Assembly: GCF_051014685.1 (NCBI RefSeq)
Contig: NW_027478417.1
Location: 1,674,001-1,738,000 of the forward strand
From: Ptiloglossa arizonensis
Lineage: Eukaryota; Arthropoda; Insecta; Hymenoptera; Colletidae
Direction: 5' to 3'
DNA: 64,000 nt
This document shows positions 12,554 through 25,270 of this stretch, in pieces; positions within the stretch are counted from its first letter, which is position 1, and each line of letters begins with the position of its first letter. Made by a program: the position numbers and the translations under genes. A model generated the notes under the pieces. The model had not been told where the DNA came from, did not search any database, and saw only the letters and a program-made list of their open reading frames with translations.

Positions 12554-12730
12554 CGCCCGATTACAACGGTATGTGTATTTTTCCCCTAGGCCATTGTAGT
12601 TATTGGTTTCGAGTATCAGACTTGCGAAAATTTTGATGGTTTCTCAACCATTCTTTAACTTCAAACTCCCATATCTCGCGAACGGATTGACGAACTCGAG
12701 AAATTCCTGTTGCATCTGAAAGCAGAAACT
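12554..12730 (+). repeat. Representative 177-bp satellite monomer
   Basis: This copy is close to the common form and can serve as a reference unit, with phase set arbitrarily at 'cgcccgatta'. Exactly 177 bp separate this start from the next one at 12731. It holds an AvrII-type palindrome CCTAGG at 12585-12590, an A4T4 tract at 12627-12634, TCGCGA (NruI) at 12676-12681 and CTCGAG (XhoI) at 12695-12700. Hand counts give about 73 G+C (41%) and 10 CpG dinucleotides, about 1.3 times the number expected from base composition. I found no convincing internal duplication, so 177 bp appears to be the basic unit and not a dimer of about 88 bp. Confidence 0.93.
12627..12634. other. A4T4 tract (one example of a per-monomer element)
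   Basis: 'aaaatttt', preceded by 'gcg', is present in most monomers at the same phase, for example 74-81 in the first unit. A4T4 tracts of this kind are known to bend DNA intrinsically. Common replacements are 'aaaattgtga', 'aaaatattga' and 'aaaatttaga', so it is conserved but not invariant. Confidence 0.8.
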
Positions 12731-13252
12731 CGCCCGATTACAACGGAATGTGTATTTTTGCCGTAGGCCATTGTAGTTATTGGTTTCGAGTATCAGACTT
12801 GCGAAAATGTTGATGGTTTCTCAACCATTCCTTAACTTCAAACTCCCATATCTCGCGAACGGATTGACGAACTCGAGAAATTCCAGTTGCATCTGAAAGC
12901 AGAAACTCGCCCAATTACAACGGTATGTGTATTTTTGCCGTAGGCCATTGTAGTTATTGGTTTCGAGTATCAGACTTGCGAAAATGTTGATGGTTTCTCA
13001 ACGATTCCTTAACTTCAAACTCCCATATCTCGCGAAAGGATTGACGAAGTCGAGAAATTCCTATTGCATCTGAAAGCAGTAGCTCGCCCGATAACAACGG
13101 TATGTGTATTTTTGCCGTAGGCCATTGTAGTTATTGGTTTCGAGTATCAGACTTGCGAAAATTTTGATGGTTTCTCAACCATTCCTTAACTTCAAACTCC
13201 CATATCTCGCGAACGGATTGACGAACTCGAGAAGTTCCTGTTGCATCTGAAA

Positions 13253-13790
13253 GTAGAATCTCGCCCCATTACAGCGGTGTGTGTACTTTTCCCCTAGGCC
13301 ATCCCAGTTATTGGTTTCGAGTAACAGACTTGCGATAACTTTGATGGTTTCTCAACCATTCCTTAACTTCAAACTCCCATATCTCGCGAACCGACTAACG
13401 AACTCGAGAATTTCCTATTGCATCTGAAAGCAGAAACTCGCCCGATTACAACGGGGTGTGTATTTTTGCCCTAGGCCATTGTAGTTATTGGTTTCGAGTA
13501 TCAAACTTGCGAAAATTCTGATGGTTTCTCAACCATTCCTTAACTTCAAACTCCCATATCTCGCGAACGGATTGACGAACTCGAGAAATTCCTGTTGCAT
13601 CTGAATGTAGAATCTCGCCCCATTACAGCGGTGTGTGTACTTTTCCCCTAGGCCATTCCATTTATTGGTTTCGAGTAACAGACTTGCGATAACTTTGATG
13701 GTTTCTCAACCATTCCTTAACTTCAAACTCCCATATCTCGCGAACCGACTAACGAACTCGAGAATTTCCTGTTGCATCTGGAAGAAGAAA
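13253..13790 (+). repeat. Two-monomer (354-bp) duplication with rare variants
   Basis: The run 'gtagaatctcgccccatta', 'cagcggtgtgtg', 'gagtaacagacttgcgataa', 'gaaccgactaacg' occurs at 13253 and again at 13607. 'gagtaacagacttgcgataa' is also found in the 7-mer zone near 10310 and 11550, so this dimer combines a cassette from that zone with new variants. Confidence 0.82.
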
Positions 13791-16700
13791 CTCTCCCGAT
13801 TACAACGGTATGCGTATTTTTCCCCTAAGCCTTTGTAGTTATTCGTTTCGAGTATCAGACTTGCGAAAATTTTGAGGGTTTCTCAACCGTTCCTTAATTT
13901 CAAACTCCCATATTTCACGAACGGATTGACGAATCCGAAAAATTTCTGTTGCATCTGAAAACAGAAACTCTCCCGATTACAACGCTATGCGTATCTTTCC
14001 CGTAAGCCTTTGTAGTTATTGGTTTCCAGTATCAGACTTGCGAAAATTTTGATGGTTTCTTAACCGTTCCTTAATTTCAAACTCCCATATCTCGCGAACG
14101 GATTGACGAACTCGAGAAATTCCTGTTGCATCTGAAACCAGAAACTCGTCCGATTACAACGGTATGTGTATTTTTGCCCGACGCCATAGTAGCTATTGGT
14201 TTCGAGTATCAGACTTGCGAAAATTTTGATGGTTTCTCAACCATTCCTTAACTTCAAACTCCCATATCTCGCGAACGGATTGACGAACTCGAGAAATTCC
14301 GGTTGCATCTGGAAGAAGAAACTCTCCCGATTACAACGGTATGCGTATTTTTCCCCTAAGCCTTTGTAGTTATTCGTTTCGAGTATCAGACTTGCGAAAA
14401 TTGTGATTGTTTCTCAACCATTCCTTAATTTCAAACTCCCATATCTCGCGAACGGATTGATGAACTCGATTATTTCCCGTTGCATCTGAAAGTATAATGT
14501 CGACCGATTACAATGGTGTGTGTATTTTTCCCCTAGGCCTTTGTAGTTATTGGTTTCGAGTATCAGACTTGCGAAAATATTGATGGTTTATCAAGCATTC
14601 CTTAACTTCAAACTCCCATATCTCGCGAACGGATTGACGAACTCGAGAAATTCCTGTTACATCTGAAAGTAGAAACTCGCCCCATTACAATGGTGTGTGT
14701 ACTTTTCCCTAGGCCATTCCAGTTATTGGTTTAGAGTATCGGACTTGCGAAAATTTTGATGGTTTCTCAAGCATTCCTTAACTTCAAACTCCCATATCTC
14801 GCGAACGGATTGACATAGTCGAGAAATTCCTGTTGCATCTGAAAGTAGAAGCTCGCCCAATTACAACGGTATGTATATTTTTCCCCTAGGCCACAGTAGT
14901 TATTGGTTTCAAGTATCACACTTGCGAAAATTGTGATTGTTTCTCAACCATTCCTTAACTTCAAACTCCCATATCTCGCGAACGCATTGACGAACACGAG
15001 AAATTCCTGTTGCATCTGAAAGTAGAAACTCGCCCGATTACAAAGGTATGTGTATTTTTGCCCTAGGCCATTCCAGTTATTGGTTTCGAGTATCACACCT
15101 GCGAAAATTTTGATGGTTTGTCAAGCATTCCTTAACTTCAAACTCCCATATCTCGCGAACGGATTGACGAACTCGGGAAATTCCTGTTGCATCTGAAAGT
15201 AGAAACTCGACAGATTAGAATGGTGTGTGTACTTTTCCCTTAGGTCATTCCAGTTATTCGTTTCTAGCATCAGAATTGCGAAAATTTTGATGGTTTCTCA
15301 ACCATTCCTTAACTTCAAACTCGAATATCTCGCGAACGGATTGACGAACTCGAGAAATTCCGGTTGCATCTGGAAGAAGAAACTCTCCCGATTACAACGG
15401 TATGTGTATTTTTCCCGTAAGCCTTTGTAGTTATTGGTTTCGAGTATCCGACTTGCGAAAATTTTGATGGTTTCTCAAGCATTCCTTAACTTCAAACTCC
15501 CATATCTCGCGAACGGATTGACGAACTCGATTATTTCCTGTTCCATCTGAAAGTAGAAACTCGACCGATTACAATGGTGTGTGTACTTTTCCCCTAGGTC
15601 ATTCCAGTTATTCGTTTCTAGCATCAGAATTGCGAAAATTTTGATGGTTTCTCAACCATTCCTTAACTTCAAACTCCCATATCTCGCGAACCGATTGACA
15701 TACTCGAGAAATTCCTGTTGCATCTGAAAGTAGAAACTCGCCCAATTACAAAGGTATGTGTATTTTTCCCCTAGGCCATAGTAGTTACTGGTTTCGAGTA
15801 TCAGACTTGCGAAAATTGTGACGGTTTCTCAAGCATTCCTTAACTTCAAACTCCCATATCTCGCGAACGGATTGACGAACTCGAGAAATTCCGGTTGCAT
15901 CTGGAAGAAGAAACTCTCCCGATTACAACGGTATGTGTATTTTTCCCGTAAGCCTTTGTAGTTATTGGTTTCGAGTATCCGACTTGCGAAAATTTTGATG
16001 GTTTCTCAACCGTTCCTTAATTTCAAACTCCCATATCTCGCGAACGGATTGACGAAATCGAGAAATTCCTGTTGCATCTGAAACCAGAAACTCGTCCGAT
16101 TACAAGGGTATGTATATTTTTGCTCGAGGCCATAGTAGCTATTGGTTTCGAGTATCAGACTTGCGAAAATTTTGATGGTTACTCAAACATTCCTTAACTT
16201 CAAACTCCCATATCTCGCGAACGGATTGACGAACTCGAGAAATTCCTGTTGCATCTGAAAGTAGAAACTCGCCCGATTACAAAGGTATGTGTATTTTTCC
16301 CTTAGGCCACAGTAGTTATTGGTTTCGAGTATCAGACTTGCGAAAATTTTGATGGTTTCTCAACCGTTCCTTAATTTCAAACTCCCATATCTCGCGAACG
16401 GATTGACGAGCTCGAGAAATTCCTGTTGCATCTGAAAGTAGAAACTCGCCCGATTACAAAGGTATGTGTATTTTTCCCCTAGGCCTTTGTAGTTATTGGT
16501 TTCGAGTATCAGGCTTGCGAAAATTTTCATGGCTTCTCAACCATTCCTTAACTTCAAACTCCCATAAATCGCGAACGGATTGACGACTCGATTATTTCCT
16601 GTTGCATCTGAAAGTAGAAAGTCGACCGATAACAATGGTGTGTGTACTTATCCCCCAGGTCATTCAAGTTGTTCCTTTCCAGCATCAGAATTGCGAAAAT

Positions 16701-19700
16701 TGTGATGGTCTCTCAACCATTCCTTAACTTCTAACTCCCATATCTCGTGAACGGATTGACGAACTCGAGAAATTCCTATTGCATCTGAAAGTAGAAACTC
16801 GCCCCATTACAATGGTGTGTGTACTTTTCCCCTAGGCCATTCCAGTTATTGGTTTCGAGTATCACACTTGCGAAAATTTTGATGGTTTGTCAAGCATTCC
16901 TTAACTTCAAACTCCCATATCTCGCGAACGGACTGACGAACTCGAGAAATTCCTGTTACATCTGAAAGTAGAAACTCGCCCCATTACAACGGTATGTGTA
17001 TTTTTCCCCTAAGCCTTTGTAGATATTGGTTTCGAGTATCAGACTTGCGAAAATTTTGATTGTTTCTCAACCGTTCCTTAATTTCAAACTTCCATATCTC
17101 GCGAACGGATTGGCGAGCTCGAGAAATTCCTGTTGCATCTGAAAGTAGAAACTCGCCCGATTACAAAGGTATGTGTATTTTTCCCCTAGGCCTTTGTAGT
17201 TATTGGTTTCGAGTATCAGACTTGCGAAAATTTTCATGGCTTCTCAACCATTCCTTAACTTCAAACTCCTATAAATCGCGAACGGATTGACGAACTCAAT
17301 TATTTCCTGTTGCATCTGAAAGTAGAAACTCGACCGATTACAATGGTGTGTGTACTTTTCCCCTAGGTCATTCCAGTTATTCGTTTCTAGCATCAGAATT
17401 GCGAAAATTTTGATGGTTTCTCAAGCATTCCTTAACTTCAAACTCCCATATCTCGCGAACCGATTGACGAAATCGAGAAATTCCTGTTGCATCTGAAACC
17501 AGAAACTCGTCCGATTACAACGGTATGTGTATTTTTGCCCGAGGCCATAGTAGCTATTGGTTTCGAGTATCAGACTTGCGAAAATTTTGATGGTTTCTCA
17601 AACGTTCCTTAACTTCAAACCCCCATATCTCGCGAACGGATTGACGAACTCGAGAAATTCCTGTTGCATCTGAAAGTAGAAACTCGCCCAATTACAAAGG
17701 TATGTGTATTTCTCCCCTAGGCCACAGTAGTTATTGGTTTCGAGTATCAGACTTGCGAAAATTTTGATGGTTTCCCAACCGTTCCTTAATTTCAAACACC
17801 CATATCTCGCGAACGGATTGACGACTCGATTATTTCCTGTTGCATCTGAAAGTAGGAAGTCGACCGATAACAATGGTGTGTGTACTTTTCCCCCAGGTCA
17901 TTCCAGTTATTCGTTCCTAGCATCAGAATTGCGAAAATTTTGATGGTTTCTCAAGCATTCCTTAACTTCAAACTCCCATATCTCGCGAACCGATTGACGA
18001 ACTCAATTATTTCCTGTTGCATCTGAAAGTAGAAACTCGACCGATTACAATGGTGTGTGTACTTTTCCCCTAGGTCACTCCAGTTATTCGTTTCTAGCAT
18101 CAGAATTGCGAAAATTTTGATGGTTTCTCAACCATTCCTTAACTTCAAACTCCCATATCTCGCGAACGGATTGACATACTCGAGAAATTCCTGTTGCATC
18201 TGAAAGTAGAAACTCGCCCAATTACAAAGGTATGTGTATTTTTCCCCTAGGCCATAGTAGTTATTGGTTTCGAGTATCAGACTTGCGAAAATTGTGATGG
18301 TTTCTCAACCATTCCTTAACTTCAAACTCCCATATCTCGCGAACGGATTGACGAACTCGAGAAATTCCGGTTGCATCTGGAAGAAGAAACTCTCCCGATT
18401 ACAACGGTATGTGTATTTTTCCCGTAAGCCTTTGTAGTTATTGGTTTCGAGTATCCGACTTGCGAAAATTTTGATGGTTTCTCAAACGTTCCTTAACTTC
18501 AAACCCCCATATCTCGCGAACGGATTGACGAACTCGAGAAATTCCTGTTGCATCTGAAAGTAGAAACTCGCCCGATTACAAAGGTATGTGTATTTTTCTC
18601 CTAGGTCATTCCAGTTATTCGTTTCTAGCATCAGAATTGCGAAAATTTTGATGGTTTCTCAACCATTCCTTAACTTCAAACTCGCATGTCTCGCGAACGG
18701 ATTGACGAACTCGAGAAATTCCTGTTGCATCTGAAAGTAGAAACTCGCCCCATTACAATGGTGTGTGTACTTTTCCCCTAGGCCATTCCAGTTATTGGTT
18801 TCGAGTATCACACTTTCGAAAATATTGATGGTTTATCAAGCATTCCTTAACTTCAAACTCCCATATTTCGCGAACGGATTGACGAACTCGAGAAATTCCT
18901 GTTACATCTGAAAGTAGAAACTAGCCCCATTACAATGGTGTGTGTACTTTTCCCTAGGCCATTCCAGTTATTGGTTTAGAGTATCGGACTTGCGAAAATT
19001 TTGATGGTTTCTCAAGCATTCCTTAACTTCAAACTCCCATATCTCGCGAACGGATTGAAGAACTCGATTATTTCCTGCTGCATCTGAAAGTAGAAACTCG
19101 ACCGATTAGAATGGTGTGTGTACTTTTCCCCTAGGTCATTCCACTTATTCGTTTCTAGCATCAGAATTGCGAAAATTTTGATGGTTTCTCAACCGTTCCT
19201 TAATTTCAAACTCCCATATCTCGCGAACGGATTGACCAGCTCGAGAAATTCCTGTTGCATCGGAAAGTAGAAACTCGCCCGATTACAAAGGTATGTGTAT
19301 TTTTCCCCTAGGCCATAGTAGTTATTGGTTTCGAGTATCAGACTTGCGAAAATTGTGATGGTTTCTCAACCATTCCTTAATTTCAAACTCCCATATCTCG
19401 CGAACGGATTGACGAACACGAGAAATTCCGGTTGCATCTGGAAGAAGTAACTCTCCCGATTACAACGGTATGTGTATTTTTCCCCTAAGACTATGTAGTT
19501 ATTGGTTTCGAGTATCAGACTTTCGAAAATTTTGATGGTTTCTCAACCATTCCTTAACTTCAAACTCCCATATCTCGCGAACGGATTGACATAGTCGAGA
19601 AATTCCTATTGCATCTGAAAGTAGAAACTCGCCCGATTACAAAGGTATGTGTATTTTTCCCCTAGCCCTTTGTAGTTATTTGTTTCGAGTATCAGACTTG

Positions 19701-20429
19701 CGAAAATTTTGATGGTTTCTCAACCATTCCTTAACTTCAAACTCCCATATCTCGCGAACGGACTGACGAACTCGAGAAATTCCTGTTACACCTGAAAGTA
19801 GAAACTCGCCCCATTACAATGGTGTGTGTATTTTTCCCCTAGCCCTTTGTAGTTATTTGTTTCGAGTATCAGACTTGCGAAAATTTTGATGGTTTCTCAA
19901 CCATTCCTTAACTTCAAACTCCCATATCTCGCGAACGGATTGACGAACTCGAGAAATTCCTGTTGCATCTGAAAGTAGAAACTCGCCCGATTACAAGGGT
20001 ATGTGTATTTTTCCCCTAGGCCTTTGTAGTTATTGGTTTCGAGTATCAGACTTGCGAAAATTTTCATGGCTTCTCAACCATTCCTTAACTTCAAATACCC
20101 ATATCTCGCGAACGGATTGACGACTCGATTATTTCCTGTTGCATCTGAAAGTAGAAAGTCGACCGATAACAATGGTGTGTGTACTTTTCCCCCAGGTCAT
20201 TCCAGTTGTTCGTTTCTAGCATCAGAATTGCGAAAATTTTGATGGTTTCTCAACCATTCCTTAACTTCAAACTCCCATATCTCGCGAACGGATTGACGAA
20301 CTCGAGAAATTCCTGTTGCATCTGAAAGTAGAAACTCGCCCGATTACAAGGGTATGTGTATTTTTCCCCTAGGCCTTTGTAGTTATTGGTTTCGAGTATC
20401 AGACTTGCGAAAATTTTCATGGCTTCTCA

Positions 20430-21105
20430 ACCATTCCTTAACTTCAAACTCCCATATCTCGCGAACGGATTGACGAACTCGAGAAACTCCTGTTGCATCG
20501 GAAAGTAGAAACTCGCCCGATTACAAAGGTATGTGTATTTTTCCCCTAGGCCATAGTAGTTATTGGTTTCGAGTATCAGACTTGCGAAAATTTTGATGGT
20601 TTGTCAAGCATTCCTTAAGTTCAAACTCCCATATCTCGCGAACGGTCTGACGAACTCGAGAAATTCCTGTTACATCTAAAAGTAGAAACTCGCCCCATTA
20701 CAATGGTGTGTGTATTTTTCCCCTAGCCCTTTGTAGTTATTTGTTACGAGTATCAGACTTGCGAAAATTTTGATGGTTTCTCCACCATTCCTTAACTTCA
20801 AACTCCCATATCTCGCGAACGGATTGACGAACTCGAGAAATTCCTGTTGCATCTGAAAGTAGAAACTCGCCCGATTACAAGGGTATGTGTATTTTTCCCT
20901 AGGCCACAGTAGTTATTGGTTTCGAGTATCAGACTTGCGAAAATTTTGATGGTCTCTCATCCGTTCCTTAATTTCAAACTCCCATATCTCCCGAACGGAT
21001 TGACGAGCTCGAGAAATTCCTGTTGCATCTGAAAGTAGAAACTCGCCCGATTACAAAGGTATGTGTATTTTTCTCCTAGGCCTTTGTAGTTATTGGTTTC
21101 GAGTA
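20430..21105 (+). repeat. Long-range duplicate, copy 1 (partner near 38287-38963)
   Basis: Nearly four monomers match 38287-38963 in order and in rare variants: 'gagaaactcctgttgcatcg', 'gaacggtctgacg', 'tacatctaaaagtag', 'gttatttgtt' and 'atctcccgaacgg'. 'ggtctgacg' is at 20644 here and 38501 there, 17857 bp (101 monomers) away. This copy has small differences ('ttaagttcaaac', 'tgttacgag') and lacks one C in 'tttttccctagg' near 20897. It appears to be a diverged relative of the block that later became part of the 19-monomer unit X. Confidence 0.82.
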
Positions 21106-22440
21106 TCAGAATTGCGAAAATTTTGATGGTTTCTCAACCATTCCTTAACTTCAAACTCCCATATCTCGCGAACCGATTGACGAACTCGAGAAATTCCTGT
21201 TGCATCTGAAAGTAGAAACTCGCCCAATTACAAAGGTATGTGTATTTTTCCCCTAGGCCACAGTAGTTATTGGTTTCGAGTATCAGACTTGCGAAAATTG
21301 TGATTGTTTCTCAAGCATTCCTTAACTTCAAACTCCCATATCTCGCGAACGGATTGACGAACTCAATTATTTCCTGTTGCATCTGAAAGTAGAAACTCGC
21401 CCAATTACAAAGGTATGTGTATTTTTCCCCTAGGCCACAGTAGTTATTGGTTTCGAGTATCAGACTTGCGAAAATTGTGATTGTTTCTCAACCATTCCTT
21501 AACTTCAAACTCCCATATCTCGCGAACGGATTGACGAACTCGAGAAATTCCTGTTGCATCTGAAAGTAGAAACTCGCCCGATTACAAAGATATGTGTATT
21601 TTTCCCCTAGGCCTTTGTAGTTATTGGTTTCGAGTATCAGACTTGCGAAAATTTTCATGGCTTCTCAACCATTCTTTAACTTCAAGCTCCCATATCTCGC
21701 GAACGGATTGACAACTCGAATATTTCCTGTTGCATCTGAAAGTAGAAACTCGCCCCATTACAATGGTGTGTGTACTTTTCTTTAGGCCATTCCAGTTATT
21801 GGTTTAGAGTATCGGACTTGCGAAAATTTTGATGGTTTCTCAAGCATTCCTTAACTTCAAACTCCCATATCTCGCGAACGGGTTGAAGAACTCGATTATT
21901 TCCTGTTGCATCTGAAAGTAGAAACTCGACCGATTAGAATGGTGTGTGTACTTTTCCCCTAGGTCATTCCAGTTATTCGTTTCTAGCATCAGAATTGCGA
22001 AAATTTTGATGGTTTCTCAACCGTTCCTTAATTTCAAACTCCCATATCTCGCGAACGGATTGACGAGCTCGAGAAATTCCTGTTGCATCGGAAAGTAGAA
22101 ACACGCCCGATTACAAAGGTATGTGTATTTTTCCCCTAGGCCATAGTAGTTATTGGTTTCGAGTATCAGACTTGCGAAAATTGTGATGGTCTCTCAACCA
22201 TTCCTTAACTTCAAACTCCCATATCTCGCGAACGGATTGACGAGCTCGAGAAATTCCTGTTGCATCTGAAAGTAGAAACTCGCCCGATTACAAAGGTATG
22301 TGTATTTTTCCCCTAGGCCTTTGTAGTTATTGGTTTCGAGTATCAGACTTGCGAAAATTTTGATGGTTTCTCAACCATTCCTTAATTTCAAACTCCGCTA
22401 TCTCGCGAACGGATTGACGAGCTCGAGAAATTCCTGTTGC

Positions 22441-25270
22441 ATCTGAATGTAGTACCCCGCCCGATTACAATGGTGTGTGTACTTTTCCCCCAGGTCATTC
22501 CAGTTATTCGTTTCTAGCACTAGAATTGCGAAAGTTTTGATTGTTTCTCAACCATTCCTTAACTTCAAACTCCCATATCTCGCGAACGGATTGAAGAACC
22601 CGATTATTTCCTGTTGCATCTGAAAGTAGAAACTCGACCGATTAGAATGGTGTGTGTACTTTTCCCCTAGGTCATTCCAGTTATTCGTTTCTAGCATCAG
22701 AATTGCGAAAATTTTGCTGGTTTCTCAACCATTCCTTAACTTCAAACTCCCATATCTCGCGAACGGATTGACGAACTCGAGAAATTCCTGTTGCATCTGA
22801 AAGTAGAAACTCGCCCGATTACAAAGATATGTGTATTTCTCCCCTAGGCCTTTGTAGTTATTGGTTTCGAGTATCAGACTTGCGAAAATTTTCATGGCTT
22901 CTCAACCATTCTTTAACTTCAAACTCCCATATCTCGCGAACGGATTGACAACTCGAATATTTCCTGTTGCATCTGAAAGTAGAAAGTCGACCGATAACAA
23001 TGGTGTGTGTACTTTTCCCCCAGGTCATTCCAGTTGTTCGTTTCTAGCATCAGAATTGCGAAAATTTTGACGGTTTCTCAACCACTCCTTAACTTCAAAC
23101 TCCCATATCTCGCGAACGGATTGACGAACTCGAGAAATTCCTGTTGCATCTGAAAGTAGAAACTCGCCCCATTACAATGGTGTGTGTACTTTTCCCCTAG
23201 GCCATTCCAGTTATTGGTTTCGAGTATCACACTTGCGAAAATATTGATGGTTTATCAAGCATTCCTTAACTTCAAACTCCCATATCTCGCGAACGGATTG
23301 ACGAACTCGAGAAATTCCTGTTACATCTGAAAGTAGAAACTCGCCCCATTACAATGGTGTGTGTGCTTTCCTTTAGGCCATTCCAGTTATTGGTTTAGAG
23401 TATCGGACTTGCGAAAATTTTGATGGTTTCTCAAGCATTCCTTATCTTCAAACTCCCATATCTCGCGAACGGGTTGAAGAACTCGATTATTTCCTGTTGC
23501 ATCTGAAAGTAGAAACTCGACCGATTAGAATGGTGTGTGTACTTTTCCCCTAGATCATTCCAGTTATTCGTTTCTAGCATCAGAATTGCGAAAATTTTGA
23601 TGGTTTCTCAACCGTTCCTTAATTTCAAACTCCCATATCTCGCGAACGGATTGACGAGCTCGAGAAATTCCTGTTGCATCGGAAAGTAGAAACACGCTCG
23701 ATTACAAAGGTATGTGTATTTTTCCCCTAGGCCATAGTAGTTATTGGTTTCGAGTATCAGACTTGCGAAAATTGTGATGGTCTCTCAACCATTCCTTAAC
23801 TTCAAACTCCCATATCTCGCGAACGGATTGACGAGCTCGAGAAATTCCTGTTGCATCTGAAAGTAGAAACTCGCCCGATTACAAAGGTATGTGTATTTTT
23901 CCCCTAGGCCTTTGTAGTTATTGGTTTCGAGTATCAGACTTGCGAAAATTTTGATGGTTTCTCAACCATTCCTTAATTTCAAACTCCGCTATCTCGCGAA
24001 CGGATTGACGAGCTCGAGATATTCCTTTTGCATCTGAAAGTAGAAACTCGCCCGATTGCAAAGGTATGTGTATTTTTCCCCTAGGCCTTTGTAGTTATTG
24101 GTTTCGAGCATCAGACTTGGGAAAATTTTGATGGTTTGTCAACCATTCCTTAACTTCAAACTCCCATATCTCGCGAACGGATTGACGAACTCGAGAAATT
24201 CCTGTTGCATCTGAAAGTAGAAACTCGCGCGATTACAAAGGTATGTGCATTTCTCTCCTAGGCCACAGTAGTTATTCGTTTCGAGTATCAGACTTGCGAA
24301 AATTGTGATGGTTTCTCAACCATTCCTTAATTTCAAACTCCCATATCTCGCGAACGGATTGACGAACACGAGAAATTCCGGTTGCATCTGGAAGAAGAAA
24401 CTCTCCCGATTACAACGGTATGTGTATTTTTGCCCTAGGCCATAGTAGTTATTGGTTTCGAGTATCAGACTTTCGAAAATTTTGTTGGTTTCTCAAGCAT
24501 TCCTTAACTTCAAACTCCCATATCTCGCGAACGGATTGACGAGCTCGAGAAATTCCTGTTGCATCTGAAAGTAGAAGCTCGCCCAATTACAACGGTATGT
24601 GTATTTTTCCCCTAGGCCACAGTAGTTATTGGTTTCAAGTATCACACTTGCGAAAATTTTGATGGTTTGTCAAGCATTCCTTAACTTCAAACTCCCATAT
24701 CTCGCGAACGGATTGACGAACTCGAGAAATTCCTGTTACATCTGAAAGTAGAAACTCGCCCCATTACAATGGTGTGTGTACCTTTCCCCTAGGCCATTCC
24801 AGTTATTGGTTTCGAGTATCGGACTTGCGAAAATTTTGATGGTTTCTCAAGCATTCCTTAACTTCAAACTCCCATATCTCGCGAACGGATTGACGAACTC
24901 AATTATTTCCTGTTGCATCTGAAAGTAGAAACTCGATCGATTACAATGGTGTGTGTACTTTTGCCCTAGGTCATTCCAGTTATTCGTTTCTAGCATCAGA
25001 ATTGCGAAAATTTTGATGGTTTCTCAACCATTCCTTAAGCTCAAACTCCCATATCTCGCGAACGGATTGACATACTCGAGAAATTCCTGTTGCATCTGAA
25101 AGTAGAAACTCGCCCAATTACAAAGGTATGTGTATTTTTCCCCTAGGCCACAGTAGTTATTGGTTTCGAGTATCAGACTTGCGAAAATTGTGATTGTTTC
25201 TCAACCATTCCTTAACTTCAAACTCCCATAGCTCGCGAACGGATTGACGAATTCGAGAATTTCCTGTTGC
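22441..25270 (+). repeat. 16-monomer higher-order repeat (2830 bp), copy 1
   Basis: Begins at the rare monomer with 'gaatgtagtaccccgcccg' (22451), repeated at 25281, exactly 2830 bp later. Other paired markers are 'gtatgtgcatttctctcc' at 24241 and 27071, and 'tttaggccattcc' at 23372 and 26202. High identity to copy 2 holds to about 24655. The last three to four monomers (24656-25270) have no counterpart at the same offset. A shorter related block, 9 monomers earlier, contains 'tttaggccat' at 21781. Confidence 0.92.

Larger units (their letters stand above)
12554..22440 (+). repeat. Mixed zone of interleaved monomer types
   Basis: About 56 monomers in which several discrete types alternate without a long regular period. 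From about 15.2 kb a second major form appears with 'cattccagttattcg' and 'ttctagcatcagaattgcg' replacing 'ctttgtagttattgg' and 'ttcgagtatcagacttgcg'. Other recurring cassettes are 'ttcatggcttctc' (first near 16500), 'gacgactcgattatttcc' (first near 16585), 'gaagaagaaactctcccg' (13781, 14312, 15373, 15904, 18380) and 'gacatactcgag'. Short local periods of 531 bp (3 monomers) occur, for example 15373 to 15904. No non-satellite sequence is present. Confidence 0.85.

Noticed and set aside
12554..12730. Monomer as an internal dimer of ~88-bp halves
   Set aside because: Comparing the two halves by eye gives no consistent alignment; only short words such as 'cgaac' recur.
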